Assembly (NCBI GenBank): GCA_943842505.1
Contig: CALTDI010000015.1
Location: 1 to 64,000, forward strand
Reading direction: 5' to 3'
Source of the DNA: an uncultured Pseudomonadales bacterium
Lineage (GTDB): Bacteria; Pseudomonadota; Gammaproteobacteria; Pseudomonadales; Pseudohongiellaceae
Length of the DNA stretch: 64,000 nucleotides
In this document: positions 45,188 through 54,366 of the stretch, piece after piece
Layout of the letters: each line of letters begins with the position of its first letter
Numbering within the stretch: the first letter of the stretch is position 1
Notes under the pieces: generated by a model
Databases searched by the model: none
Seen by the model: only the letters and a program-made list of their open reading frames with translations
What the model was told of the DNA's origin: nothing
Made by a program: the position numbers and the translations under genes

Positions 45188-45925
45188 CTAGCGGAACTTG
45201 AAGCCCTGCCCCTCAAGAAAACCTTTCATGTGTGGTCTGGCCTTCTCAGAGAGAAGTGAGGACACCTGCTCGGTCCAGCTAATTCCATGCCCTCCTCCTG
45301 TCCTGGTCTTGTAGTATTCGCGAATATGCTCGTCATATTCCGAGATAGCCTCTCTATCCCCTACTTCGTTATAGACCTCTTCCTTTAGTATTACCGATAG
45401 AGGAAGCCTAGGCTTGACCTCAGGATCCTGGTCTGGATAGCCGAGGCACAGGCCAAAGACGGGGTAGACCCCCTTAGGTAGCTCAAGCAATTCGGATACT
45501 TGGGCCGGGTCATTCCTGATCCCCCCGATATAACAGATTCCCAAACCCACCGATTCGGCCGCCGCCACCATGCTCTGCGCCATTAAGGCAACGTCTACAG
45601 TAGCGATAATAAAATGTTCCGTATAATCACCTTCGAATGATTTCTCATACTCTGCACAATAATTTCCTGGCCGCTTCAAGTCTGCACAGAAAATCATGAA
45701 CTCGGCAGCCGATTCAACATAGCTCTGGCCACCCGCCAGCTTGGCGATCGCGCTTCTGGTTTCTGCCTTCTTTATTCTAACCACCGTAGAACCCTGCAAA
45801 AAACTTGAGGTCGCGGCGGCCTGACCCGCAGTTATGAGGTCAGCAAATAGCTCCGGCTCAATAGCCTGATTGGTAAATTTTCGAATACTGCGGTGGGACT
45901 TCAGCAAGTCAATCACTGAGCTCAT
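45188..45925 (-). CDS. Oxygen-insensitive NADPH nitroreductase (NfsA-like)
   Basis: A 245-residue FMN protein of the nitroreductase family. The FMN-phosphate site HRSIRKF at about 11-17 and the glycine-rich GLGICYIGGIRNDP region are typical of the NfsA/Frp group, which reduce nitroaromatics, quinones or flavins with NADPH. Length fits. It sits between the CopC-like gene and a beta-lactamase-like gene, 54 bp downstream of the latter's stop-side gap, and looks like an independent gene. Confidence 0.88.
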   Translation of the reverse strand: MSSVIDLLKSHRSIRKFTNQAIEPELFADLITAGQAAATSSFLQGSTVVRIKKAETRSAIAKLAGGQSYVESAAEFMIFCADLKRPGNYCAEYEKSFEGDYTEHFIIATVDVALMAQSMVAAAESVGLGICYIGGIRNDPAQVSELLELPKGVYPVFGLCLGYPDQDPEVKPRLPLSVILKEEVYNEVGDREAISEYDEHIREYYKTRTGGGHGISWTEQVSSLLSEKARPHMKGFLEGQGFKFR

Positions 45926-45979
45926 GAGAACATCCTATTAGTTGGTCAAGTAAGATAGTTAGTTAAGATAGCTAAAAAA

Positions 45980-47164
45980 TTAATGGCTAGTGTTAGTAAG
46001 ATTGTCGAGGAATGACGGCACGATATCGTTGGCGAGATTTGATTCAGCATTAAATAAAAGCACCAGCCCTATATTTGCCTCAGGCACAAATGCCATCTCA
46101 GACCTATAGCCACGCACACCGCCGCCATGATGCACCACACGCTGCCCCTCGTAGTCGAAAACTCGCCAACCTGTCGCATAGTAAGCCTTTTCAAGACCCG
46201 ACCAGCGGTTGAAATAGTTGCCTCTGGGGGTTGCGATAATGGGTTCGTGTAACTGCGAAAGAAAATCGGGAGACAGCACTTCTGGAAAAGCCCCCAGATT
46301 AGCTCGCACCCACATACTCATGTCGAAGATGCTTGCGTTAATTCCAGAGGCGGGAGCGACCGAGTAATAGGCAGGATTAGTAGAGGTGGTGCGCCATGCG
46401 CCCCTCGATTGGCGATGCGGAGCTGTAGCCTCTAGATTTTCCAAATAGGGCTCCATGCCTACGGATGCGGTAGTCATTCCCAGGGGTTTGAAAATCTGTT
46501 CGTAAATAAATTTCTCATAACTCTCGCCAGTGCTCTGCTCGACGACATCACCAATCAGAGAAAAGACTACGTTCTGATAGCCATAACAATCGCCCGGCTG
46601 ACATACCGTTGGAATCTTCGAGAAACGTGACTTGATTCGATCATAGCCCACTCCGTCGTCCAGTAAATTAGAATAGGAGTGCGGCATCAAGCCTGTCGAA
46701 TGGCTTACCACATGCTTGAGTGTGATGGCACCGGATGAACGACGCGTACCTAAATGCATCGTAGGAAAAAGATCGGTGAGCTTTGTGTCCCAGGTTTGAT
46801 AATGCTGATCAACCAAGAGTGCCGCTGAGGTGCCTGCAAAGGTCTTGGACATCGAGGCGATGCGAAATACAGAGTCGGTGTGCACAGGCTCGCGAGTTTC
46901 GATGCTTTTCACGCCCCATGTCTGCATATGCATGATGCCTTCGCGGGAAACTATCGCCAAGGCAACACCGGGAATTTTCTTTTCTCGAGTCGAAGCTTCC
47001 ATCCATGCTACAAATTTGGACAGGTCGTAGTTGTAGTCAGTCTCTAAGGTCGGATCGCCAGCTAGTAGCGACGAGCTACCCAGAAACAAACTTGAGGCAA
47101 AGAAGCGGATGAGCAGAGTTCGAATTTTGATAGATACTTCCCTGTTATGCATGCACATAGTCAC
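45980..47164 (-). CDS. Secreted serine hydrolase, class C beta-lactamase-like
   Basis: A protein of up to 394 residues (several starts: GTG 47164, ATG 47158, ATG 47152), with a signal segment ending SSLLAG. The penicillin-binding fold is shown by S104-x-x-K107 (SMSK), a later YxN-type motif (GYQNVVF) and HHGG near the C-terminus in place of KTG. The family includes class C beta-lactamases, D-aminopeptidases and esterases; HHGG and the environment suggest a peptidase or esterase rather than antibiotic resistance. Confidence 0.86.
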   Translation of the reverse strand: MTMCMHNREVSIKIRTLLIRFFASSLFLGSSSLLAGDPTLETDYNYDLSKFVAWMEASTREKKIPGVALAIVSREGIMHMQTWGVKSIETREPVHTDSVFRIASMSKTFAGTSAALLVDQHYQTWDTKLTDLFPTMHLGTRRSSGAITLKHVVSHSTGLMPHSYSNLLDDGVGYDRIKSRFSKIPTVCQPGDCYGYQNVVFSLIGDVVEQSTGESYEKFIYEQIFKPLGMTTASVGMEPYLENLEATAPHRQSRGAWRTTSTNPAYYSVAPASGINASIFDMSMWVRANLGAFPEVLSPDFLSQLHEPIIATPRGNYFNRWSGLEKAYYATGWRVFDYEGQRVVHHGGGVRGYRSEMAFVPEANIGLVLLFNAESNLANDIVPSFLDNLTNTSH

Positions 47165-47477
47165 TGGATGACTCTTGGTGGTTTTAGCACCTGATTTTGT
47201 TTTGGCTTAATAGTCGGATCACTCATTGCTCGCAGATCTGCAATAGCAGATCACTAGTTTAACCGCGTTGTCGAACGCTGGATACCAATTGCATCAGATA
47301 CGGCATTATCCCGATGCAGGTATTGGGCGAGCGTTTTTGCCGGCAATAAAAAAAGCCGACCTAACTTCAGTTAATCCTTCTTAACTCTAGTTAAGTCGGC
47401 CAAGCGGGGGCACTTTTTAGTTAAAAGAATCTAGTCTGGTAGCCGCGCTGCCCCGGTAAACACGACTTCACTTCGCA
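47165..47477. other. Gene-free region with hairpins
   Basis: About 310 bases between two minus-strand genes. It holds the terminator of the degQ-like gene (47348-47400) and a small perfect hairpin (gatctgc/gcagatc, 47235-47252), and must hold the promoter of the serine hydrolase. I see no small gene here. Confidence 0.5.
47348..47400 (-). terminator. Terminator of the degQ-like gene
   Basis: A long stem (gccgac with gtcggc, continued by taact with agtta after one mismatch, and an inner ttaa pair) is followed on the minus strand by seven T residues (47354-47348). It lies 78 bases after the protease stop codon. Confidence 0.8.
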
Positions 47478-48899
47478 TCAGGGGAGAAACAACAACATTC
47501 TGCGCCCCTCTCGAATGATGGTTAGTGCAGTTATGGAGCCGCTCGAGCCTTCGGCGCTGGCTGAAGTGGCAGCATTAAAGGCCTCAAGGTCAGCTATTTG
47601 CCTGCGGTTTACCTCAATAATCACATCGCCTTCTCGTAAACCTGCCGCCCAAGAATCTCCTGATTGACTTAAAGAAACAACTTCAACACCCTGTTTTGAA
47701 TGAGGATTTCTACTTCGAGTAGTTTCTAGCACCGCCCCGCGGAACTCCTTGTTGGCCGCATCTAGCGAGCCGGCAGCAATCGCCTGACCCGAGGAGCCCC
47801 CGATCCTGGCTTGCAGGGTTTCGCGCTTGCCATTGCGATACAGCGCCAACTCTACCTGCTGCTCCTGAAGCATGAGCCCCACCCTATTTCGCAACTGCCT
47901 GCTGCCATTCACCTCTTCCCCATCTACCCCCACAATGACATCCGACACCTGCACCCCAGCCATGTCCGCGGCACTATCGGGCATCACACTCGTCACAACA
48001 GCGCCATAATCAACCTCAACGTCTAACGCTGCGACAATATCGGGGGTAGCGTCGGCTATGGTCACGCCAAGCAACCCGCGCCGTACCTCTCCATCGCGTC
48101 TCAGGTGCTCCATGACCGTTGCCACCATATCTGTAGGCACAGCAAAGCCTATACCGTTACTGCCGCCACTACCGCTTATGATTGCCGTGTTGATCCCTAT
48201 TAACCTGCCCTCCATATCCACCAGGGCGCCACCGGAATTACCCTGGTTAATAGCCGCATCTGTCTGGATAAAGTCCTCATAGTTATCATTGTTTATGCCT
48301 GCACGGCCCAGAGCGCTGACAATACCCGAGGTAACCGTTTGCCCAATACCGAACGGGTTGCCAATGGCGACAACATAGTCGCCAACGGCGACTGTGCTGA
48401 CATCGGCAAAGTCAATTTCAACGAGGTTCTCTGCCTCGACCTGCAATAGCGCTACGTCGGTGCCAGGATCACTGCCTAGGAGCTTCGCTCTCAGACTTCT
48501 ATCATCACTGAGCCGCACTGTTATCTGAGAGGCATCAGCAACTACATGATGATTCGTGATGATAAGGCCCTCCGAGGCATCGACGATTACCCCTGACCCG
48601 GCGCCAGTAGCGTAGGACCGATGAGGTGCTTCGATATTCCCCTCGGGAGCTTCTCCGAAGAAGCGTCTCGCTCCCTTCGGCAACTCCTCACCATTGAAAA
48701 AATAGCGTCCCGCAGTGGGCATGGCCTTGCGGACATTGATACTGACTACTGCTGGAGTAACCTGCTCTAACATAGGTGCCAGAGAGGGTATGCCCTGCCT
48801 CAACGCCCCAGTGCTTATAGCTTGAGCCTGAGCTGCCAAGAGCATAAGCGCCGCCAGTGTAAGCAATTTCCCCGATCTAATAGATATTCCACTCTTCAT
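47478..48899 (-). CDS. degQ: Periplasmic DegP/DegQ-type serine protease
   Basis: A 473-residue HtrA protease with a signal peptide (about 1-27, AQAQA). The triad is His118 (TNHHVV), Asp148 (GTDVALL) and Ser222 (NQGNSGGAL), followed by two PDZ domains (about 285-370 and 390-465, marked by GLLGVTIAD and GLREGDVIIEVN). It degrades or refolds damaged proteins in the periplasm. A strong AAGAGGAG ribosome site precedes the ATG by 8 bases. Which of degP, degQ or mucD it equals cannot be settled; the short Q-linker favours degQ/mucD. Confidence 0.93.
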   Translation of the reverse strand: MKSGISIRSGKLLTLAALMLLAAQAQAISTGALRQGIPSLAPMLEQVTPAVVSINVRKAMPTAGRYFFNGEELPKGARRFFGEAPEGNIEAPHRSYATGAGSGVIVDASEGLIITNHHVVADASQITVRLSDDRSLRAKLLGSDPGTDVALLQVEAENLVEIDFADVSTVAVGDYVVAIGNPFGIGQTVTSGIVSALGRAGINNDNYEDFIQTDAAINQGNSGGALVDMEGRLIGINTAIISGSGGSNGIGFAVPTDMVATVMEHLRRDGEVRRGLLGVTIADATPDIVAALDVEVDYGAVVTSVMPDSAADMAGVQVSDVIVGVDGEEVNGSRQLRNRVGLMLQEQQVELALYRNGKRETLQARIGGSSGQAIAAGSLDAANKEFRGAVLETTRSRNPHSKQGVEVVSLSQSGDSWAAGLREGDVIIEVNRRQIADLEAFNAATSASAEGSSGSITALTIIREGRRMLLFLP

Positions 48900-49201
48900 C
48901 TTGAAATCTCCTCTTTAAACCTTATAAATGAATATAGGCCTCAGATTTACTGGCCTGCAGACCGCAATGCATACAGTTTGGAGAGAGAGACGACGAATAA
49001 CCTGAAATTGAGGTGAATTTTATGTCCAGAAAACCTGCAGAGGGAGAAAATTGCGGTTTGAGCGGTCTTATTAAACTAGAATATGAAGCGATTAGAGGGC
49101 AATAGAGGCCATACAGCGGTGCTTCATAGCAATTTCAAATCGAGACCTTCTCTCAGTTTTTGTTGAAAAGGTTCGAAAAGTCGAAAATTAGCGGAATACT
49201 C
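48900..49201. other. Divergent promoter region, no gene seen
   Basis: About 300 bases between the degQ-like gene (minus) and the CadC-like pseudogene (plus). Short AT-rich patches are present but no clear promoter hexamers, repeats or RNA gene. Confidence 0.4.
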
Positions 49202-50204
49202 ATGTCTATTACGATCACTGAACAACGCGAACAGAATGTTGACCTTCCACTGCATGCCGCAGCACCGGCGCTTGCCCGACCATTCTCGCTCGGAGACTGG
49301 CGAGTACTGCCGCAGTTGAACCGCCTGCAACATCTCATTAGCGGCGAAGAGCGACAGTTAGAACCGCGCCTGATTAAGCTGCTTTGCTTTCTCGCGGCAA
49401 ATGAACACCGGGTTCTGTCACGCGAGGAGCTTGTGCAGGAACTATGGCCCCGAGTCATAGTGAATGAAAATTCACTCACTCGAGCTATCTCGGAGCTTCG
49501 CAAGCAGTTGCAATCGACAATCGCTGTCCATGCTAATTACATCGAAACTATTCCCAAGCGAGGCTACCGCCTCATCCCCATAGTCGAATTCACAGAGGCT
49601 CGGCGCTCTGCAGCAATACCTGGCAATTTCTCGCTTTGGAACGAACTACTCACGCAGTCACCTCGAAGAGTTGCTGCCGCCCTATCCGCTGCCGGTCTGT
49701 GTTTGATACTGGCAGGATGGCTATCTCTGGGCGCACAGCGTCTCGTCGATCTGGATCGAAGTCTGGTAGTGTTGAGTGACGACGTACTCAATGAAGAGCC
49801 CGACTATCTGGGTGGCACGCTGCAATTGAGTACAATCGAGGGAAGTTCTGCCGTCGTTGAGTCTATCGCTTCGCCCGTAGTCTCTCTGGACGAGAAGCAA
49901 TACGCCTTCATTCAATATGACACGTCCGGCTCGACCATTTTCCTTGGCGGATTTGGCACGGCAATCGAACCCGTTCCCTGTTTACTACAGCAATAGACAG
50001 CTCTTCAATTTGGCCTGGTCTCCTGTGGGAAACAATCTGCTGTTTGCAAGAAGGCCGAACGTTTCAACCGCGGCAGTTTTTTCGCCCGTAGGCGAGACAG
50101 CCGAGCTGCTTATGCTAAATCTAAACACGCTGGAGACGACTCGACTAGTGGAGGACATGAACCCAGCCGATACTGATCCCTCTACCAGTCTCAACCTCAC
50201 CTAG
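49202..50204 (+). pseudogene. CadC/ToxR-like membrane regulator, frameshifted and truncated
   Basis: From the ATG at 49202 the frame encodes an OmpR-type winged-helix DNA-binding domain (SREELVQELWPRVIVNENS, then ETIPKRGYRLI, about 40-125), a membrane helix (about 160-182) and the start of a periplasmic beta-propeller-like sensor (SLDEKQYAFIQYD). At about 49945-49975 the reading jumps frame: the continuation (FPVYYSNRQLFNLAWSPVG, LLFARRP) is in another frame up to 50204. One extra base explains the break. Even when repaired, the sensor stops far short of normal length next to the CopD gene. It was probably a regulator of neighbouring genes; the DNA-binding half might still be made. Confidence 0.75.
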
Positions 50205-50248
50205 GCATTATCGAGCAAGCAACACGCTCCCTACTCGAATCCTTCTAT

Positions 50249-51172
50249 CTACATCTGATGGCTGGCGGGGCCCACGACCGTCGAAAGATACGATGTGACT
50301 ATCAGAATTGCCGCAGCAATCGCTAGCTCCACACGAATCGAAGTTTGTAGCCGCGAGATACTCCCACTAGCAAGCATCGAAGGCACCAAAACAAGTTTAT
50401 TGATAGCGGCGACCGCTAGAATAGCAGCGACTAGAACCAGCTTAACTAGCAAGACCACGCCGTAGCCAGTTTTTATCAAGTCGAAAGGCGAGTCTAACAA
50501 CTCCCACGACATCAATATGCCTGCCAGAAAGAGTATCGAGAGGATGGCGATAGCATTATCACCAAAGCGCTTAAGCGTCTTCTGCAATGTTTCCAGGCTT
50601 GTGCTCTTGCTCAATTGCAAAAATGGATAGAGACAACCGATCCATAGAGCGAAGGCTATAAAGTGCAGCATTATGGAAGTCTGAGCCACAATACTTAATA
50701 CGGAAACATGACCGCTTACCCGATGAGAAAAGGCCAATATGATCAGAGCCGCGAACTGAATTGTAAATAGAAACCGCGCCAAAAGAACGGATAGCTTACC
50801 ATCCGTATACTGCAGCTTCTTAAGAAAGACTACACTTGCCCCCCCTGCCAATATAAAGGCTAGCAGCCTGAACAAGGTGACATCACCGAGACTGGTGTCC
50901 AACAAAATAGAGGCCATCCCCCAGTCAAACATTCCCCCTACACCACTGTCGTTTATCAAACCAACCTGCACGAGAAAGCCGAGCAGAACCCCGTGAAAAC
51001 CGACAACTGCGCCGACAAAGACAGTGGAAAAATTGGAGAATAGCGTTGCCCTGCTTCCATTGGAATAACGCAAAGCAGCTAGACTGCCTCCAGCTATACT
51101 GAAGGCAGCAAAGTAGAGGAGAAGTTTGGCTAGAAGGCTTGCCATCTCCCAATTGTCAGGGAGTGAAAACAT
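50249..51172 (-). CDS. copD: CopD-family copper import membrane protein
   Basis: A 307-residue integral membrane protein with eight helices, the CopD plan. Histidines within membrane segments (GFHGVLLGFLVQ, SHRVSGHVS, MLHFIAFALWIGCLYPFL) and a C-terminal GPASHQM are possible copper contacts. CopD moves copper from periplasmic CopC into the cytoplasm. The gene follows the CopC gene with a 17 bp gap, the classical pair. The ATG at 51172, with GGAG six bases before, is preferred over a TTG at 51175. Confidence 0.9.
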   Translation of the reverse strand: MFSLPDNWEMASLLAKLLLYFAAFSIAGGSLAALRYSNGSRATLFSNFSTVFVGAVVGFHGVLLGFLVQVGLINDSGVGGMFDWGMASILLDTSLGDVTLFRLLAFILAGGASVVFLKKLQYTDGKLSVLLARFLFTIQFAALIILAFSHRVSGHVSVLSIVAQTSIMLHFIAFALWIGCLYPFLQLSKSTSLETLQKTLKRFGDNAIAILSILFLAGILMSWELLDSPFDLIKTGYGVVLLVKLVLVAAILAVAAINKLVLVPSMLASGSISRLQTSIRVELAIAAAILIVTSYLSTVVGPASHQM

Positions 51173-51189
51173 CAAGCGCTCCGATTCAG

Positions 51190-51609
51190 CTAGTGCCCGT
51201 GGCTCGCGGCTTCGCCGGAATGATCTTCGGCCGCCGACGGGTCAACAGTAAAACTGTAACTATCTGCTACCGTGTGGCCGTCTGCACCGATGACCGCCCA
51301 GTTAACGGTGAACGCACCTGGATGCATGCCGGGGGTTTCAATCATGAATGTGGCTTTAGGCTCGCTGTTACTCTCAAAATTAGTTGGCATTTCGTGGCCC
51401 ACACCCATCAGCTCCAACTTAACCAGTTTCACCGGCCCATTGAAGCTCAGGTTAATATGTCCTGGTGCCTCCCTAATTATCGCACCGTCAGCTGGAGCGG
51501 CCTCTTTCAATGCCGTATGAGCGAAGGCAGTAGTGGAAACTAGTAGCGTGAAAACAGCGCAGGCAATGACGCGTGATGCCGACCGAAGAGACGATTGAGA
51601 ATGTTTCAT
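51190..51609 (-). CDS. copC: Classical CopC periplasmic copper-binding protein
   Basis: A 139-residue exported protein. Cleavage after TTAFA leaves His31 as the first mature residue; with Asp110 and His112 (GADGHTV) this makes the known CopC Cu(II) site. The beta-barrel signatures SFNGPVKLVKLELMG and ADSYSFTVDP are present. The C-terminus adds a short His-containing tail (EDHSGEAASHGH) that could bind another metal ion. It is cotranscribed with copD and should bind copper in the periplasm and hand it to CopD. Confidence 0.93.
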   Translation of the reverse strand: MKHSQSSLRSASRVIACAVFTLLVSTTAFAHTALKEAAPADGAIIREAPGHINLSFNGPVKLVKLELMGVGHEMPTNFESNSEPKATFMIETPGMHPGAFTVNWAVIGADGHTVADSYSFTVDPSAAEDHSGEAASHGH

Positions 51610-51749
51610 AGAAACCTCAGATTAAGAAAAGTTAGTCAGATCAGAGGATTATCGCAGCTTGGAAGGAAATAGGCGAATCAGGAACTATGCGTCAAATTGT
51701 CGCAGAATCTAGAGCCCTCACACCCTGATCCGAACCGGATATCGCCGTA

Positions 51750-52475
51750 TTAGGTGCCTTTCTTTTTCCATACCCGACTCCTGGGCGAGAGCGTGATCTC
51801 ATCAAAAACCGTGCCGGCTCGTGACGCCAATACCATCATCACGGCCTGTGCAATATCCTCCGGCTCGATCGCGTTTTCGGGTGACTGCTCTGGCTCAAAC
51901 TGTAATCGATCGAAGAATGGCGTACGCACGGCTCCCGGATTAATCAGGGTCACCCTAAGCCCAGACTTGCCGCTCTCTTCACGCAGCGCCTGGGAAAACC
52001 CGCGAATAGCAAACTTACTGGCGCAATAGATACTGCCCTGCCTGGCACCCCTGAGAGCCGCTTCGGAGCCCATAAACAAGATATCACCCTCACCCTGTTT
52101 CTTTAGCTGGGGCAGGAAGGCTTTTGTAACAATTACCTGGCTAGTTAGATTGGTATCCATAACTAATCGAATGTCTTTCACCGAGAGCTGCTCCAGGAAC
52201 CCCATCCTGCCGATGCCGGCATTATTGATAAGCGCCTTCACTGGCATGTCTATTTCTTCAATCAATGCAGACATTGCATCGGGAAGCGCATCTAAATCGG
52301 CAAGATTGATACTTCGGCCAATAAAATTCGGATGATCCAGCCCCGCTTTCTCCAGATTTTTGGCAATACCTAGAACCACATAACCCGCTTCAAGCAACGC
52401 CTTTACCAGGCATAGACCTATACCAGAGGATGCCCCCGTCACTACGACCATCTTTTTAGTATTTATTTTGCTCAA
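51750..52475 (-). CDS. Short-chain dehydrogenase
   Basis: A 241-residue classical SDR with the NAD(P) motif TGASSGIGLCLVKALLEAG, NNAGIG, and the catalytic set Ser (GSEAALRG) and YCASK. The product is also truncated-looking at the C-terminus (RVWKKKGT), but length is within range. Start is a TTG at 52475 with GGAG eight bases upstream. It is the last gene of a four-gene run (glycosyltransferase, nucleosidase-like, SPL-type radical SAM, SDR), 28 bp after the radical SAM gene. Confidence 0.88.
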   Translation of the reverse strand: MSKINTKKMVVVTGASSGIGLCLVKALLEAGYVVLGIAKNLEKAGLDHPNFIGRSINLADLDALPDAMSALIEEIDMPVKALINNAGIGRMGFLEQLSVKDIRLVMDTNLTSQVIVTKAFLPQLKKQGEGDILFMGSEAALRGARQGSIYCASKFAIRGFSQALREESGKSGLRVTLINPGAVRTPFFDRLQFEPEQSPENAIEPEDIAQAVMMVLASRAGTVFDEITLSPRSRVWKKKGT

Positions 52476-52503
52476 TCTGAATACTCCAAAATACCTTCGA
52501 CTA

Positions 52504-53499
52504 TTACGCGCAACGGTAATACTGCTGCGGCGAGATATGGCTGAACAATAATTTCTCTATAGCCGCCAATTGTAAAGACTCATCCTCACTCTTTAGCGCT
52601 ATCATTCCATCCGCAGTCGTCGTGGGTCGCGCAAACAATTCTTCATCTGGGTAGAGTTTAACAATTCTCTTGTGAAAATCGATTGGCATCCTAAACAAGC
52701 CGCTACTTACAGAGTGAATTTTTCTTGCATCAAGCTTCGCAAACACTTGTGCAAATAAACTCTCATAGGGCGTCAAGCCCTGAGAATCCAATATCAATGG
52801 CTCGAAGCGAAGAGCAACTCTCCAACCGGCGAGCTGCAACTTCTGCAAGGCTTCAAGTCTTTTATCGATCGATGGAACTTTATGCTCCCAGCGCGAACCC
52901 GCCTCATGAGAGGTGAAACTCATAGCAATGACGCAGTTTGGAATAACCGGCTGCTCAAGCAAATGGCGAATCTGCGTACTCTTCGTTCTGAACTCTAATT
53001 CAGCGTTAGGGTATTCTCCAAACAGCGGCACAAAATGCTTACAGAAATCGCTGACTGGCTCTAGCGCCAGGCTGTCACAGTCGTAACCGCTGTAATAGAC
53101 GCCACCACCAGAATTTTTCTCTATCTTGCTAGCGATGGCTTCTTCAAAATCTTCATAATTAACGAATAGTACGTAGTTAGCTGAGCTATACATGCCCTGC
53201 AGAAAACAATAGCGACAATCGTATACACAGTTCAGCATATGCGAAAAGTAATAACTCCTGCTGTCGTTGTAACCGTATCCATCTGGCGCCACAAGCACCT
53301 TACTCCCATACTTTTTCGCCAATATTAACGCAGGTGCCTTCTTCTGCAGACGGAAGTTCTGAGATTTTCGATTGAACACCTCCCCATAGCGCTCACAGAC
53401 GACCCGCGGCACCTGAGGAAAACGATCGAGCATGTTTTTAACTCGGCTCGTTTCCAACACTTCTTCTTCGATGTAGATCGTCGAAAACATATCACTCAA
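52504..53499 (-). CDS. Radical SAM protein of the spore photoproduct lyase (SPL) family
   Basis: A protein of about 330 residues (TTG at 53499 or ATG at 53490). The iron-sulfur motif C91-x3-C95-x2-C98 (CVYDCRYC) is that of radical SAM enzymes; the flanking SYYFSHMLN and FLQGMYSSANYVLFVN match the SPL-like group. Spore photoproduct lyase repairs a thymine dimer in spores of Firmicutes, but a Gram-negative non-sporulating host suggests another reaction, perhaps on DNA or a nucleoside. The SPL catalytic cysteine (Cys141 in Bacillus) may be missing: I see no Cys in the equivalent stretch until FCKHF. It overlaps closely with the gene before it (3 bp gap). Confidence 0.88.
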   Translation of the reverse strand: MSDMFSTIYIEEEVLETSRVKNMLDRFPQVPRVVCERYGEVFNRKSQNFRLQKKAPALILAKKYGSKVLVAPDGYGYNDSRSYYFSHMLNCVYDCRYCFLQGMYSSANYVLFVNYEDFEEAIASKIEKNSGGGVYYSGYDCDSLALEPVSDFCKHFVPLFGEYPNAELEFRTKSTQIRHLLEQPVIPNCVIAMSFTSHEAGSRWEHKVPSIDKRLEALQKLQLAGWRVALRFEPLILDSQGLTPYESLFAQVFAKLDARKIHSVSSGLFRMPIDFHKRIVKLYPDEELFARPTTTADGMIALKSEDESLQLAAIEKLLFSHISPQQYYRCA

Positions 53500-53502
53500 C
53501 CA

Positions 53503-54366
53503 CTACTGTTTGCCCACTCTGTCAATCTGTGCCGAGAGCTGGCTGATAATTTGTTTACTGTGACTTCCAGCTAGACTTATAACACTTTCCAGATCAGCCT
53601 CAAGACCCAGCGCCTTATAGCGTAGACAGAGCCGCTTCAACTGCAATTTCTGGTTTACCGTTAGATGAATGCGCGAACAAAGCTCACGATAGACTCCGGG
53701 TATACGATGACTATCGTTGTGTTCTCTTACTATCTCGCTCATTTTGGAAATAAGTAAAATGATTTGTTCTTGTAGCAGCCTAATCCAGATAGGTATGTTC
53801 TTGAAATCCAGCTTCTCAATCGGATTCTCCAGATTATCAGAAATTATTTTGAATACTTGCACCAATTCGGCAGTAGAGTATTTAGTCGCCTGCTCGAAAA
53901 ATGAAAATGCTTCCATCTCATAGGCTACATCTTCGGGATAGGTGCGCTCTGGCTCATCGACAGTAATCACCGCGACACTATCTATCCCTGCAATAAGCTG
54001 AGGTGGATAGGCGCTAACGCCCGATACCTGGCAAGTGATTTTATTGCCAAGCCAGGCGCTGCCCAGCGGCGCCTTACTATGACCAGCAATACCGATATTT
54101 AACCAGGCCCGTATCTGACCTTCCTCATTGGCTTGTTGCTGCGACAGGTCGGTAATGGCTGCCTCCATAGCGGCTCTGCCGATTCCCGAAACAATCAGGT
54201 GTAGGTTGTTAGAATTACCATACTGCACGAATCGAGACGTGGTTTGAAATGGCTGCAGATGCAGCATGGGGATCAGAGCCTTAGCCTCCAGGGCATGAGC
54301 CACCACTATATTCACCGGGGTGGATTCTGATCCATGCAATGATTTTTCAAACTTCTTAATCATCAT
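53503..54366 (-). CDS. Nucleoside phosphorylase/nucleosidase-like protein
   Basis: A 287-residue protein whose first 200 residues look like the MTA/SAH nucleosidase (phosphorylase) fold: NIVVAHALEAKALIPML, HLIVSGIGRAAMEAAI, NIGIAGH and YEMEAFSFFE, the last holding the ME pair that binds ribose. The C-terminal 90 residues are helical and unlike known nucleosidases. It overlaps the glycosyltransferase gene upstream by 11 bases and lies 3 bp before the radical SAM gene, so all three are tightly coupled. Substrate unknown; a nucleoside or nucleoside-like sugar compound is likely. Confidence 0.78.
   Translation of the reverse strand: MMIKKFEKSLHGSESTPVNIVVAHALEAKALIPMLHLQPFQTTSRFVQYGNSNNLHLIVSGIGRAAMEAAITDLSQQQANEEGQIRAWLNIGIAGHSKAPLGSAWLGNKITCQVSGVSAYPPQLIAGIDSVAVITVDEPERTYPEDVAYEMEAFSFFEQATKYSTAELVQVFKIISDNLENPIEKLDFKNIPIWIRLLQEQIILLISKMSEIVREHNDSHRIPGVYRELCSRIHLTVNQKLQLKRLCLRYKALGLEADLESVISLAGSHSKQIISQLSAQIDRVGKQ

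Noticed and set aside
45980..47164. Beta-lactamase antibiotic-resistance gene
   Set aside because: The third motif is HHGG rather than KTG, and related serine hydrolases are common housekeeping enzymes, so resistance is not supported.
52504..53499. True spore photoproduct lyase
   Set aside because: The host has no sign of sporulation, and the catalytic cysteine of SPL was not found at the expected place.
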